DNA of 64,000 nt from Chloroflexota bacterium (GCA_028874795.1 JAPPHT010000056.1:62001-126000); one strand, 5' to 3'; positions 24,016 through 32,938 are shown, counted from the stretch's first letter. The notes: generated by a model not told the origin, from the sequence alone. Numbers and translations are program-made.

Positions 24016-24477
24016 TTACTTCGCGCCGAAGAACTTGCCTTCGATAGCCACGGGGTCGACGTGGAAGTTGTCCGGGGAGTCGCCGGGGATGGGGTTGCCG
24101 TCCGGCGTCAGCCGGGTCTCGGGGCCCTCGCTGCTGTTCCGCTGCGCGCCCACGCGGAGCATGAACAGGTTCCGCCCGCCGGTGTTGAGGTAGCGGTAGT
24201 ACGCGCCCTTCGGGATCATGATGCCCTCGTACTCGCCGAGCACCTTCCCGTTCGCGTTCTCGTCGAAGAACGTGACCTCGCCCTCCAGCACGATGAACGC
24301 GTGGTCCTCGTTCGTGTGCGCGTGCACGGCGTTCTCTCCGCCCTCCGCGTTGACCTTGAAGCTCAGCCAGAGCAGGTCCGTGCGCGCAAGGTCGATGTTC
24401 GTGCGGCCCGCCGACAGGTACGGCCCCTTGATGGAGAACGTGGACGTCTGCGGCCTCGTCTGCGTCTCGGTGGTCAT
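24016..24477 (-). CDS. Cupin domain protein
   Basis: Single-domain cupin of 153 residues. The metal-type motif is GGENAVHAHTNEDHAFIVLE followed by GEVTFFD, and the second cupin motif is IPKGAYYRYLNTGG. It is the last gene of the minus-strand cluster 24016-30561. In such clusters small cupins often act as dioxygenases or isomerases of ring-cleavage or sugar-acid pathways. No more specific role can be supported. Confidence 0.85.
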   Translation of the reverse strand: MTTETQTRPQTSTFSIKGPYLSAGRTNIDLARTDLLWLSFKVNAEGGENAVHAHTNEDHAFIVLEGEVTFFDENANGKVLGEYEGIMIPKGAYYRYLNTGGRNLFMLRVGAQRNSSEGPETRLTPDGNPIPGDSPDNFHVDPVAIEGKFFGAK

Positions 24478-24526
24478 GGCATCCTCCTCGTTCCGTGTGC
24501 TGCTATCTTACGCCGTTCGACAAGCC

Positions 24527-26053
24527 CTATCCCACCAGTCCCTTCACGATGTCGGACAGCCGCTCGCCGATCATGATGCACGTCACGTTCGTATTCGCGT
24601 GCGGGATGGTCGGCATGATGGACGCGTCCGCCACGTACAGGTTGTCGATCCCGTGCACCTTCAGGTTGCTGTCCACCACTGCCATCGGGTCGGACGCGGG
24701 GCCCATCTTGCAGGTGCCGATGCCGTGATGGTAGCTGCCGTGCGCGCTGCGGGCGAACTCGGCCCAGTCCTCCTCTCGCGTCGGGGAGATGAGCGGCCCG
24801 TAGAACTCCTGCATCGACTCGTGCTGGACCAGCTCGTAGATGAACTCCATCGCGTTCAGCATCGCCGCCAGGTCGTCGGGATGCTTCAGCATCGCGTCCT
24901 CGATCTCCGGCAGGTCGCCGGGGTCCGCGCTCACGAGGCGGATGCGTCCGGGGTCGCGCTGTTCGAGCAGGTTCGCGGACACGGGCCACATGGGTTTCAA
25001 GCCTTCCACCACTGTCGGGGGGCGCTGGAAGATGTGGAAGTTGCCGTGCGGGAGGCCGGGGTCGCTCTTGTACATCAGGCGGAAGCGCGGGATCACCCAG
25101 TCCGGGTTGAAATCGGCGTTCCCCTCGAACGTCATCTCCAGCGTAGCGTGGTCCTGGTAGTTCTCGCCCACGCCTTCGAGCGCGTTGACGACGGGGATAC
25201 CGAGGCGCTCCAGATCGCCCGCCGGGCCGATCCCGGAGAGCATGAGGATCTGCGGGCTGTGGTAGACCCCGGCGCTGAGTACAACGACGTCCGCCGACAC
25301 CGTGCTCACTTCACCCGCGTGCTTGTAGACGACCCCGTTCACCCGGCCGTTCGCGATGGAGAGCGTCTGCACCTGCGCGTCCGGCACGACGTCCAGGTTG
25401 GGCCGGCCCCGCGCGGGGTCGAGGTAGGCGACCGTCGTGTTCTGCCGCACCCCGTCTTTGACGTTGTAGGCGGAGCTGCAGACGCCGTACGGGGCCGGCA
25501 CGTTCAGGTCCGGGCAAAGCGGCAGCCCCATGCCCAGCGCCCGGGCGATGAACGCGCGAACCGGTGCGTCCGCGCTCTCCTCTTCGTCCACCCTGAAGGC
25601 CCGGTAGACGTACAGCGGCCCGTCCTCTCCGTGGATGTCGTTGCCGCCGTAGTCCGCGTCCGTCTCGATCCTCCGGAGGAGTGGCAGGCACTCGTCGAAC
25701 GACCAGCCCGGATTGCCGAGCGCCGCCCACGTGTCGAGGTCGTGCTTCGTGGGACGCACGACGGCCATCGCGTTCACCGACGACCCGCCGCCCATCACAC
25801 GCCCGCTCACCTTGTAGAACGTGCTGCCGTCGCCCGCGCGAGGGGTCGGGTAGAGCACGACGTACGGCGACTCTAGCACGACGCGCGCAACCCGGCTTCC
25901 GTCGGCTATCTCGTACGGGATGGGCTGGGGGTCCGGCCCCGCCTCGAGCAGCAGCACCTGCCGGTCCGCGTCCTCGCTCAGCCGGGCGGCGGCGGCGCAG
26001 CCCGCGGAGCCCCCGCCGATGACGATCACATCGTAAGAGCGTCTCTCTTGCAC
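24527..26053 (-). CDS. GMC-family FAD-dependent oxidoreductase (choline/alcohol dehydrogenase type)
   Basis: GMC oxidoreductase of 508 residues. FAD binding is shown by DVIVIGGGSAGCAAAARLSE near the N-terminus and VVLSAGVYHSPQILMLSGIG in the middle (the GMC signature 2). The active-site His lies in YHHGIGTCKMG and the Asn in HANTNVTCIMIGER near the C-terminus. It would oxidise an alcohol to an aldehyde or acid with FAD. It is encoded in a run with CoxG-type, cupin, amidohydrolase and alcohol dehydrogenase genes, which fits a stepwise oxidation pathway. Confidence 0.92.
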   Translation of the reverse strand: MQERRSYDVIVIGGGSAGCAAAARLSEDADRQVLLLEAGPDPQPIPYEIADGSRVARVVLESPYVVLYPTPRAGDGSTFYKVSGRVMGGGSSVNAMAVVRPTKHDLDTWAALGNPGWSFDECLPLLRRIETDADYGGNDIHGEDGPLYVYRAFRVDEEESADAPVRAFIARALGMGLPLCPDLNVPAPYGVCSSAYNVKDGVRQNTTVAYLDPARGRPNLDVVPDAQVQTLSIANGRVNGVVYKHAGEVSTVSADVVVLSAGVYHSPQILMLSGIGPAGDLERLGIPVVNALEGVGENYQDHATLEMTFEGNADFNPDWVIPRFRLMYKSDPGLPHGNFHIFQRPPTVVEGLKPMWPVSANLLEQRDPGRIRLVSADPGDLPEIEDAMLKHPDDLAAMLNAMEFIYELVQHESMQEFYGPLISPTREEDWAEFARSAHGSYHHGIGTCKMGPASDPMAVVDSNLKVHGIDNLYVADASIMPTIPHANTNVTCIMIGERLSDIVKGLVG

Positions 26054-26067
26054 TGTTCAGCGCCTCC

Positions 26068-26517
26068 TCATGCCGGGGCTTCCACCTTCTTCCGAAGCCG
26101 CTTGAAGAACTCCTCGATCACCTGCGCGCCGGTCGCCCGCAGGATCATGTCGCCGACGATGCCCAGGCGGCCCTTGATGATCACCTCGGCCATGTACGCC
26201 AGCTCGGTCGCGGTCCCGTCCCGGGAGAGAGTCATCGTGATGTCGGACGTCATCGTGCTCTTCGTCAGCGAGTCCTCGCCTTCCACGTGCGCCTTCAGGC
26301 TCACCGGCGCCTCCGCGTCCACGATCTGTGACGTGAACCTGAAGTCGCCCGCAACCGGCCCGACCCTGGCGCTCATGCCTCCCTCGAACGTCCGGTCGTC
26401 TATCTTCACGAGGTCCTGCACGCCGGGCATGCAGTCCGCGAACTGCTCTATGTCCAGCACTACGTCCCAGACGGTCTCGGCCGTAGCCTGCAGCGACACC
26501 TTCCCCTGGTACTTCAT
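26068..26517 (-). CDS. CoxG/SRPBCC-family protein
   Basis: A 149-residue START/SRPBCC-fold protein of the carbon monoxide dehydrogenase subunit G type (family start YQGKVSLQATAETVWDVVLD, then CMPGVQDLVKIDDRTFEGGM and KGRLGIVGDMILRATG). CoxG helps recruit or mature molybdenum hydroxylases at the membrane in some bacteria. Here it sits 14 nt upstream of a GMC oxidoreductase gene and not next to the CoxL gene at 19793. Its partner is thus uncertain. Confidence 0.88.
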   Translation of the reverse strand: MKYQGKVSLQATAETVWDVVLDIEQFADCMPGVQDLVKIDDRTFEGGMSARVGPVAGDFRFTSQIVDAEAPVSLKAHVEGEDSLTKSTMTSDITMTLSRDGTATELAYMAEVIIKGRLGIVGDMILRATGAQVIEEFFKRLRKKVEAPA

Positions 26518-26600
26518 CCCGCTCCTTCTTCAGGTGGATTGCGGGGGGAGACTATCGCATGCACCCTCCGCGCACAAACGGGGAGCCCGACCACACGAAG

Positions 26601-26630
26601 AGGCCACCCCGCGTGGCTGCGGGGTGGCCT
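26601..26630 (-). terminator. Strong hairpin inside the 24-30 kb cluster
   Basis: AGGCCACCCCGC (26601-26612) and GCGGGGTGGCCT (26619-26630) form a perfect 12-bp stem with a 6-nt loop. No U tract follows on either strand. It lies behind the gene at 26665-27300 and could end or attenuate transcription before the CoxG gene. Confidence 0.65.
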
Positions 26631-26664
26631 GTGGTCTGCCGTTCGGTTGGGACGCGCGGATGTC

Positions 26665-27300
26665 CTACGCGTCGGGGAACATCTCCACTTCGCGCTGCTT
26701 CGGGCCGTAGCCCTGCCAGTACTCTCCCGTCTCGACGTCGTAACGCCCCTGCAGGAAGCCGCCGGACCGCTCGCTGCGGACGATGATGGCCACTGTCTGT
26801 TCGCCCAGGCTGCGCTCCGCGTGTATCTCGTAGGGGCGCACCAGGTCGACGGAGCCCGGCTCGACCTTGAAGTTGCCGACCTCCTCGATCGGAATATAGT
26901 CGGCGCGGCGCTCGGCGCCCTCGACCGGGCGGTAGCGCTCGATCATCTCGTGGCCCGCCAGCACGCCGTAGAGCGTGTAGATGTGCGCGTGGTCGTGGAT
27001 GCCGCGCCAGGTCGGATGCTCCGGGTTCACGACGGGTCTCCCCCTGACCTCGCGCTTCAGCCCGTTGATGGCGAACCCGTAGTCCGGGTCCTCGTAGAAC
27101 AGCAGGTTCTCGGCGCGGTCCGTGAAGACGTTTGCGGGCCACCGGGCCGAGGCCTCCTGCACGGTGGGGTCGGCGAGCAACTCCTGCAGCACCGGCGTCA
27201 GTGCGACCCAGCGCTTCTCCGGGTCCGGCTCGCCGGCGAACAGCTCGCGCGTCTTCTCGATGAACCTGTCCAGGGCGGTCTCGGTCGTCACCGTGGTCAT
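26665..27300 (-). CDS. Cysteine dioxygenase-like cupin protein (COG5553-type)
   Basis: A 211-residue protein of the double-stranded beta-helix type related to cysteine dioxygenase. The metal motif is HDHAHIYTLYGVLAGHEMIE, with the later His in YEIHAERSLG. The N-terminal half is helical, as in COG5553 proteins. ATG at 27300 is followed by a Thr-rich start. It lies 18 nt downstream of an amidohydrolase gene in the same operon. It may be a thiol or other small-molecule dioxygenase; the substrate is not visible. Confidence 0.75.
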   Translation of the reverse strand: MTTVTTETALDRFIEKTRELFAGEPDPEKRWVALTPVLQELLADPTVQEASARWPANVFTDRAENLLFYEDPDYGFAINGLKREVRGRPVVNPEHPTWRGIHDHAHIYTLYGVLAGHEMIERYRPVEGAERRADYIPIEEVGNFKVEPGSVDLVRPYEIHAERSLGEQTVAIIVRSERSGGFLQGRYDVETGEYWQGYGPKQREVEMFPDA

Positions 27301-27318
27301 GGCTTCTCCTCCTTCCGG

Positions 27319-28467
27319 CTACATGCGGGCCGGAACTTCCGCGAGATTGTACAGGCTGGCGCAATTGTCCCAGAGGATCTTCCGCTTGTCCTCGTCCGGG
27401 ATACCGAGTTCGAGGAAGCTGGACACTGCGTGCGGATACCTGGAGTCCCCGTGCGGGTAGTCGGTCGAGAACACCATCTTGTCGCTGCCCACCCAGTCGA
27501 TGGCGTACTTCGCGGGCTCTTCGTCCGGCTCTACCGATATCCAGCACTGACGCTTGAAATACTCCGTGGGCGCCATCGCCAGCTCGGGAACGAACACGTC
27601 CGCTTCCCGCTCGTACCCCTCGTCCAGCCGCCAGAGCAGCCACGGCGCCCACGCGCAGTTCGCCTCCAGGAAGGCGGCGCGGAGCCTCGGGTGACGCTCC
27701 AGCACGCCGCCGCCGCAGAAGCTGGCGAGGGCCATCATCTGCTCGATCGGCTGCGCGAACACGCGGCGCAGCATGGTGTTCGCCCCGAAGTGGTCGCCCG
27801 CCTGCCGCGCGCCGGACGACGAGGCCTCGTGGAACCCGATGGGGATGTCGTACTCCTCGAGCGCGCTCCACAGCGGGTCGTAGAACGGGTCGTGCCAGGG
27901 CTTGTCCGTCATCTGGTTGGAGCGCATGAAGACGGCGCGGAAACCCAACTCCTTCACCGCGCGCTCAACCTCCGCGACGGCGTCGTCCATGTCGAAGGGA
28001 GAGACCATAGCCGCGCCGATGAGCCTGTCCGGGGCCGGAGCGCAGAAGTCGTACAGCCAGTCGTTATAGGCACGCGCCAGGGCCGCCGCGAAAGGCGGGT
28101 CCATGAACGGCTCCGCAAGCGTGTGCAGCCCTCGTGTGGGGAAGAGCACCGCGACGTCCAGCCCTTCCACGTCCATCGCCTCCAGCTGCACCTCGGTCGA
28201 CCACCCGCGCCCGGCGTGCGTGACGTAGAGCTCCTGGTTGCGCTCGTAGTTGTGGCCGCCCGCCTGGCTCGGTCTGCCGGAGATGCGCGCGGGCGCTCCC
28301 CAGGGTCTGCCGTCCGGATGGACCGTGCGGAGGTCGCGCACGTTCTCAGACGTAACGCCCACCTGGGCGTAGTCGCGGTACTTCTTGTCCGTGTACCGCT
28401 GCCACAGGTCCGGCGGCTCCATGATGTGCATGTCGCTGTCTACGATCCTGAACCCGCCCTTGGCCAT
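27319..28467 (-). CDS. Amidohydrolase_2 family hydrolase
   Basis: A 382-residue TIM-barrel hydrolase. The N-terminal metal motif is IVDSDMHIMEPPDLW. The barrel His is in IPIGFHEASSSG, HPRLRAAFLEANCAWAPWLL is a family block, and the catalytic Asp is in VFSTDYPHGDSRYPH. It is close in pattern to the paralogues at 1 and 45138. It is embedded between an alcohol dehydrogenase gene and a cysteine dioxygenase-like gene on the same strand, so it is probably one step of their pathway. The substrate is unknown. Confidence 0.9.
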   Translation of the reverse strand: MAKGGFRIVDSDMHIMEPPDLWQRYTDKKYRDYAQVGVTSENVRDLRTVHPDGRPWGAPARISGRPSQAGGHNYERNQELYVTHAGRGWSTEVQLEAMDVEGLDVAVLFPTRGLHTLAEPFMDPPFAAALARAYNDWLYDFCAPAPDRLIGAAMVSPFDMDDAVAEVERAVKELGFRAVFMRSNQMTDKPWHDPFYDPLWSALEEYDIPIGFHEASSSGARQAGDHFGANTMLRRVFAQPIEQMMALASFCGGGVLERHPRLRAAFLEANCAWAPWLLWRLDEGYEREADVFVPELAMAPTEYFKRQCWISVEPDEEPAKYAIDWVGSDKMVFSTDYPHGDSRYPHAVSSFLELGIPDEDKRKILWDNCASLYNLAEVPARM

Positions 28468-28477
28468 CGCCGTCCTC

Positions 28478-29575
28478 CTAACTCGCAGGTTCGCCGTTCG
28501 GCAGTATCACCGCCACCATCGCTTCGAGCCGCTCGTGCGCCTCGAAGCCCTCGTTCACGTCCTCCAGTGCGTACCGGTGCGTGATGAGCTTCTCCACCGG
28601 CCTGTCCACGATCGTACGCATCGCCTGCATCGAGCGGATGATATGACGCGGGGCTCCTGAGAAGACACCCTGCACGCTGATCACCTTGCGCGTCAGCAGC
28701 GCCGGGTTCGCCTCGAGCAGGCCGTAGTCCGTCCACTGGCCTATCACGAGATAGCGCCCGCCGAACCGCACCATCTCCAGTCCCTCCCGGAACGCGGTCA
28801 GCCCGCCCGACGCCTCGACGACCAGGTCGCCGCCCCGTCCGCCCGTCAACTCCATCACGCGTTCGACGCGCGCCTCCGGGGTATTCCACTCGGTGATATC
28901 CACCGTTTCGCTCGCGCCGAGCTCGCGAGCGAGTTCGAGCCTGCTCTCGGGCGCGCCGACCACGATGACCCGCCCTGCCCCGCCCAGCAGCACCTGGTTG
29001 AGGACCCCCATGCCGATGGGACCGGAGCCCTGTACCACCACGGTGTCCGCCAGGTTGACGCCGCCGATGCGGTCTATGCCGTTCAGTGCGGTGTGATTGC
29101 CGATGACGCTCAGCAGAGCGCGCTCGTTGGAGACGTCGTTCGGCACGCGCAGCAGCCAGGGCGTGGCGCCCAACTGGATATACTGCCCGAACCCGCCCCG
29201 CAGGTACGGCGCCTCATCACAACGCGTGTTGCCGTAGGACCGGGTGTTCTGGCACGACTCACCCATCGCACAACGGAAGCAGCGCCCGCACGGCGCGTCG
29301 CGGAACACGACGCGATCGCCCACCTGCAGCGGCTGCCCCAGCACGTCCCTGGATATCTCCGGCGATATCTCCGCCAGGACGCCGACGTTCTCGTGCCCGA
29401 AGATCGTCGGCGCGGGAGTCGCATCCAGGTGCCATGCATGCACGTCCGTCCCGCAGATGGCCGCCATCTGCATCTGCACCAGCGCCCCTCCCGGTTCCAT
29501 CGGGAGGACAGGGAACTCCTGCACCTCCAGAGGCTTGTTGGCTCCCACGAATACGGCCGCCTTGCACGTTGTCAT
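28478..29575 (-). CDS. Zinc-dependent alcohol dehydrogenase (MDR family)
   Basis: Medium-chain dehydrogenase of 365 residues. Catalytic zinc ligands are visible in ICGTDVHAWH and FGHENVG. The structural zinc site has four Cys in DAPCGRCFRCAMGESC. The NAD(P)-binding fold shows VVVQGSGPIGMGVLNQVLLG. The ATG at 29575 overlaps the stop of the epimerase gene by four bases, so the true gene is shorter than the open frame, which runs on upstream. It would oxidise an alcohol in the same pathway as its neighbours. Confidence 0.93.
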   Translation of the reverse strand: MTTCKAAVFVGANKPLEVQEFPVLPMEPGGALVQMQMAAICGTDVHAWHLDATPAPTIFGHENVGVLAEISPEISRDVLGQPLQVGDRVVFRDAPCGRCFRCAMGESCQNTRSYGNTRCDEAPYLRGGFGQYIQLGATPWLLRVPNDVSNERALLSVIGNHTALNGIDRIGGVNLADTVVVQGSGPIGMGVLNQVLLGGAGRVIVVGAPESRLELARELGASETVDITEWNTPEARVERVMELTGGRGGDLVVEASGGLTAFREGLEMVRFGGRYLVIGQWTDYGLLEANPALLTRKVISVQGVFSGAPRHIIRSMQAMRTIVDRPVEKLITHRYALEDVNEGFEAHERLEAMVAVILPNGEPAS

Positions 29576-30561
29576 CCGAGTTGCTCCTCCGTCAGTTCCA
29601 ACCGCTCCGTCCACTCGACCCAGTCGCGTATGGCCGCCTCCGGCGGATATTGCGGTTCGTAGCCCAGTTCGCGGCGCGCGCGGCTGATGTCCATCGCGAA
29701 GTAGGCCCGCGGGCCCATCCCGCGCGGGTCCAGGCCCTGCCCGATCTCGATCTGTGCGCCGGGGATAACGGCGCGGACCGCGTCCGCGAAGTCGTTGAGC
29801 GTATACGTGCGACCGCTCCCGATGTGGAAGACGTGGCCCTCGAAGCTGTCCACCGTGCAGGCCCTGACGACGCTCTGCGCCACGTCGCGCACGTAGGTCA
29901 GGTCGTGCCGCTGCTCGCCGCCCCGCGGGATGACGATGGGGCGGCCCGCGACGGCGCTCCGTATCAACCGGCCCCAGATCACGTCGTGGCTGCCGTGGCG
30001 CTCCACGCCCTTGCCCAGGCCGTAGATGCCGGCGTAGCGCATCGCGGCGAAGTCGATGCCGTACAGCCGGTGATACTGGATGCCCATGAGTTCCGAGGCC
30101 GTCTTCGTCGCCCCATAGACGCTCTTGGTGGGATACGCCGGAAACGTCTCGTCCACCGGCGCCATCTCCGGCCCGAGGTGTTCGTCGGTCATCGGCGACA
30201 GCGCGCCTATCGAACTCGTGAACGCGACGCGGTCGATCCCGTTCCGGCGCGCCGCCTCCAGCACGTAGACCGTGGCGAGGGCGTTGACCGAGAAGCCGCG
30301 CACCGGGTCCGCGTCGGCGGCGTCCGGGTAGACCGCCGCGAGATGACAGATGCGCTCGATGCGGTGCTCCTCGCAGACGCGGTCCAGTTGCTCCAGCGAC
30401 GTGGTGTCGCCCTCGACGAACGCGAACTCGCTGCTCACGTCGCGCAGCAGCGTGAAATCGGGTCGGTTGTCGAACACGACGGGCTCGTGGCCCATCGTCA
30501 ACAGCTCGCGGGTCACCCAGCACCCGTTCACACCGAGGCCGCCTGTCACCAGGATGCGCAA
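29572..30561 (-). CDS. NAD-dependent epimerase/dehydratase family protein
   Basis: Extended short-chain dehydrogenase of 329 residues. It has ILVTGGLGVNGCWVTREL for NAD binding, ICHLAAVYPDAAD, the serine in AFTSSIGAL and the catalytic YGATK. It is the first gene of the minus-strand cluster that runs to 24016, with a four-base overlap to the alcohol dehydrogenase. The family acts on nucleotide sugars or on lactone and sugar-acid substrates. Association with catabolic genes favours the latter, as inference. Confidence 0.9.
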   Translation of the reverse strand: MRILVTGGLGVNGCWVTRELLTMGHEPVVFDNRPDFTLLRDVSSEFAFVEGDTTSLEQLDRVCEEHRIERICHLAAVYPDAADADPVRGFSVNALATVYVLEAARRNGIDRVAFTSSIGALSPMTDEHLGPEMAPVDETFPAYPTKSVYGATKTASELMGIQYHRLYGIDFAAMRYAGIYGLGKGVERHGSHDVIWGRLIRSAVAGRPIVIPRGGEQRHDLTYVRDVAQSVVRACTVDSFEGHVFHIGSGRTYTLNDFADAVRAVIPGAQIEIGQGLDPRGMGPRAYFAMDISRARRELGYEPQYPPEAAIRDWVEWTERLELTEEQLG

Positions 30562-30756
30562 CGCCGCCTCCAGCCGTGATGGAGCGGACCGCGGCTATCG
30601 CCACGGAGGCCGTCCTGTTCGCTGGCTGTAACCTATGCATACCGGCGGGGACTGTCAAACCCGCGCATCGCTTGATTGGACGCACCGGACGGCTATGTGA
30701 TCGCGTCGCGTTCCACTCCGCCGGCCCCCGAAGAGGACTTTGTCGTGGCTGGCAGG

Positions 30757-30780
30757 TCATATCATTACCTGATATCATCC
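30757..30780 (+). promoter_or_regulatory. Possible operator of the HicAB module
   Basis: Two direct ATATCAT units (30759-30765 and 30772-30778), 13 bp apart and overlapping the palindrome TGATATCA, sit just upstream of the HicA start. Toxin-antitoxin promoters often carry such sites. No clear -35/-10 pair could be fixed. Confidence 0.35.
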
Positions 30781-30784
30781 AGCG

Positions 30785-31039
30785 GTGAGACGTAAGCACC
30801 GGATCATCCTTGCCGCGGTGTTCAAACGCCCCACGCAGGCAGGCATCCGCTGGGACGACGTCGAATCGCTGCTGCTCGCCTGCGGTGCAGATAAGGAGGA
30901 GCGCGCCGGTTCGCGGGTGTACTTCGAATTGAACGGCGTAGCCGCGCACTTCCACCGGCCCCACCCGGAGAGGGAAGCGCGGAAGGCCATGGTTGAAGCA
31001 GTGCGACGATTCCTCACCGAGGCAGGCATAGAGCCATGA
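30785..31039 (+). CDS. HicA-family toxin
   Basis: An 84-residue HicA-like mRNA interferase. The dsRBD-like fold is suggested by IRWDDVESLLLACGADKEER and the active-site His lies in the HFHRPHPEREARK segment, typical of this branch. It starts with GTG at 30785 and overlaps the following antitoxin gene by four bases (ATGA). Confidence 0.88.
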   Translation: MRRKHRIILAAVFKRPTQAGIRWDDVESLLLACGADKEERAGSRVYFELNGVAAHFHRPHPEREARKAMVEAVRRFLTEAGIEP

Positions 31040-31368
31040 TGCAGTACAAGGGCTACCGTGCAGCAGTGACCTTCGACGACTCCGCCAACGTCTTCCACGG
31101 CGAGGTGGTGGGCACTCGCGACGTCATCACGTTCGAGGGAGGCTCGGTCGAGCAGCTGCAGAAGGAGTTCGAGTTCTCCATAGACGACTATCTCGCCGTC
31201 TGCGCGGAACGGGGGCGGGAACCGGACCGGCCTTACTCCGGGAAGATACCGCTGCGAGTGAGCCCACGGGTACACCGCGACGCAGCCGCCGCGGCGAAGG
31301 CCCAGGGCAAGACGCTTAACGCATGGCTCGCCGAAACGGTGGAGCGCGCAGCCGCGCAGACCCTCTGA
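31036..31368 (+). CDS. HicB-family antitoxin
   Basis: A 110-residue HicB antitoxin. The partial RNase H-like fold shows MMQYKGYRAAVTFDDSANVF and GEVVGTRDVITFEG. The C-terminal ribbon-helix-helix (IPLRVSPRVHRDAAAAAKAQ, then TLNAWLAETVERA) would bind the operator. It is coupled to the HicA gene. This is the fourth classical toxin-antitoxin pair in the window. Confidence 0.9.
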   Translation: MMQYKGYRAAVTFDDSANVFHGEVVGTRDVITFEGGSVEQLQKEFEFSIDDYLAVCAERGREPDRPYSGKIPLRVSPRVHRDAAAAAKAQGKTLNAWLAETVERAAAQTL

Positions 31369-31500
31369 GTACTTACCGACCGGACCTTCGCTCCGCAGCA
31401 TTGCCCGGTCCTGTCGCGACGGGTGTAAATTGCGTCATACCAGCCCCCTTCGAGGGGCCCAGGCTCCCGCAGATGCTCACTCCCCCGGAGGAGGACCGCG

Positions 31501-32745
31501 ATGCTTTCGCAACAGGACAACGAACGCTACACGCGCGTCGGCAAGGGCACGCCGATGGGCGAGCTGATGCGCCGCTACTGGCACCCCATCGCCGGGACGT
31601 CGCAGATGATGGGCGAAGACCCCACCATGGCTGTGCGCCTCCTCGGCGAGGACCTCGTCCTCTACCGGACGCCTGACAACGAGTTCGGCCTCATCGAGCA
31701 GCGCTGCGCCCACCGCGGCGTCGACCTGCTCTACGGCATCCCGGAGAAGGAGGGCATCCGCTGCTGCTACCACGGCTGGCTGTACGACTTCAACGGCCAG
31801 TGCCTCGAGCAGCCCTCCGAGCCGACGGGCAGCACGTACAAGGACAAGATCAGGATGACCGCCTACCCGGTGCAGGAGTTGCACGGGTTGATCTGGGCGT
31901 ACCTGGGGCCGCAGCCCGCCCCGCTGCTCCCTCGCTGGGACGTCTTCGCGTGGGAGGAGAACGTCACCCGGCGCATCCAGGCGAGCACGTTGCCCTGTAA
32001 CTGGCTGCAGTGCGTCGACAACGCGCTCGACCCGACGCACTTCGAGCACCTGCACGGCTACTACGGCACGTGGATCAATGCCCAGAAGGGACAGGGCGAG
32101 GAGTGGGCCAACCGCCTGCCGCAGCGGGCGAAGCACCACCTGAAGCTCGGCTTCGAGCGGTTCGAGCACGGCGTCATCAAGCGGCGCGTCACGGCGGGCA
32201 TCGACGAGACCCACCCCGACTGGCAGACCGGTCACCCGATCGTCTTCCCGTACACGCTGAAGATAGGCGGCGGCGAGGGCGCGCACCGCTTCCTGCTCCG
32301 CGTCCCCATCGACGACGAGCACACCTGGTACGTGCGCTACACCACCACCGTGCACCCGCCCGGCGCCAACGCGCCCGCGCAGGCGTTCGGCTCCATCCCG
32401 GTCGAGGAGCACCCGCTCTACGACGAGAAGGGGCGCCTGGTGAGCACGGACGTGCCGGGGCAGGACCAGATGACGTGGGTCGCGCAGGGCCCCATCGTCG
32501 ACCGGACGCGGGAGAACCTCGGCGTGACCGACGCGGGCATCATCCTCTACCGCAAGCTGGTGGAGGAGAACCTCCGCATCGTCGAGGACGGCGGCGACCC
32601 GATGAACACGTTCCGCGACCCCGCGCAGAACGAGTGCATCCTCCTGCCGAACGAGGCGGCCCCGTTCCCCGGTTTCGACGAGCCCGGCGGGCCGTGGTTC
32701 GGCGTCGCGCCGCGCAAGCCGGACGTTGAGGTCTCGCTCCTGTAG
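31501..32745 (+). CDS. Rieske [2Fe-2S] aromatic-ring or O-demethylating oxygenase subunit
   Basis: Rieske oxygenase alpha-type protein of 414 residues. The [2Fe-2S] ligands are Cys69 and His71 (CAHRG) and Cys88 and His91 (CCYHGW). The mononuclear iron motif is DNALDPTHFEHLHG. Length and lack of a beta subunit fit the phthalate/vanillate/carbazole-like single-component oxygenase branch. The ATG follows GGAGGACCGCG. No reductase or ferredoxin is encoded nearby. The substrate is unknown. Confidence 0.93.
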   Translation: MLSQQDNERYTRVGKGTPMGELMRRYWHPIAGTSQMMGEDPTMAVRLLGEDLVLYRTPDNEFGLIEQRCAHRGVDLLYGIPEKEGIRCCYHGWLYDFNGQCLEQPSEPTGSTYKDKIRMTAYPVQELHGLIWAYLGPQPAPLLPRWDVFAWEENVTRRIQASTLPCNWLQCVDNALDPTHFEHLHGYYGTWINAQKGQGEEWANRLPQRAKHHLKLGFERFEHGVIKRRVTAGIDETHPDWQTGHPIVFPYTLKIGGGEGAHRFLLRVPIDDEHTWYVRYTTTVHPPGANAPAQAFGSIPVEEHPLYDEKGRLVSTDVPGQDQMTWVAQGPIVDRTRENLGVTDAGIILYRKLVEENLRIVEDGGDPMNTFRDPAQNECILLPNEAAPFPGFDEPGGPWFGVAPRKPDVEVSLL

Positions 32746-32799
32746 GGCCGTTGTCGCCACCGACCCCGGCGGACCCGCATAGGGCAGACTATCGCCGGC

Positions 32800-32873
32800 G
32801 CCTTCCGGCGCCCCGGCGGACGGAGTTCGCCTGCAGCCCTCGCGAGGGCTACGCCGTACAGGAAGCTCATACT
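32800..32873 (-). pseudogene. Fragment resembling the 3' end of the YihY gene
   Basis: On the minus strand this stretch reads MSFLYGVALARAAGELRPPG, against MIFLYGAALARAAGELRPSG at the end of the YihY gene at 38101-38155. DNA identity is about three quarters over 70 bp. It lies reversed between the Rieske and MgtE genes with no other part of the gene, so it is probably a relict of a duplication. Confidence 0.6.
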
Positions 32874-32938
32874 GCCCATCCAGGGTCCGCTCCCCGCACA
32901 GGCTCACTCTTGTTGGAGTTCACACGGAGGTGAAGCAC

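Noticed and set aside
28478-30964. A single 828-codon frame covering the alcohol dehydrogenase and extending far upstream
   Set aside because: Only the part from the ATG at 29575 has family sequence. The upstream part is the antisense-like shadow of the epimerase gene in another frame.
32779-32820. GGCGCC-rich inverted repeat behind the Rieske gene as a terminator
   Set aside because: It overlaps the YihY-like fragment and the stem is formed mostly by self-complementary GGCGCC words, so a dedicated terminator cannot be claimed.
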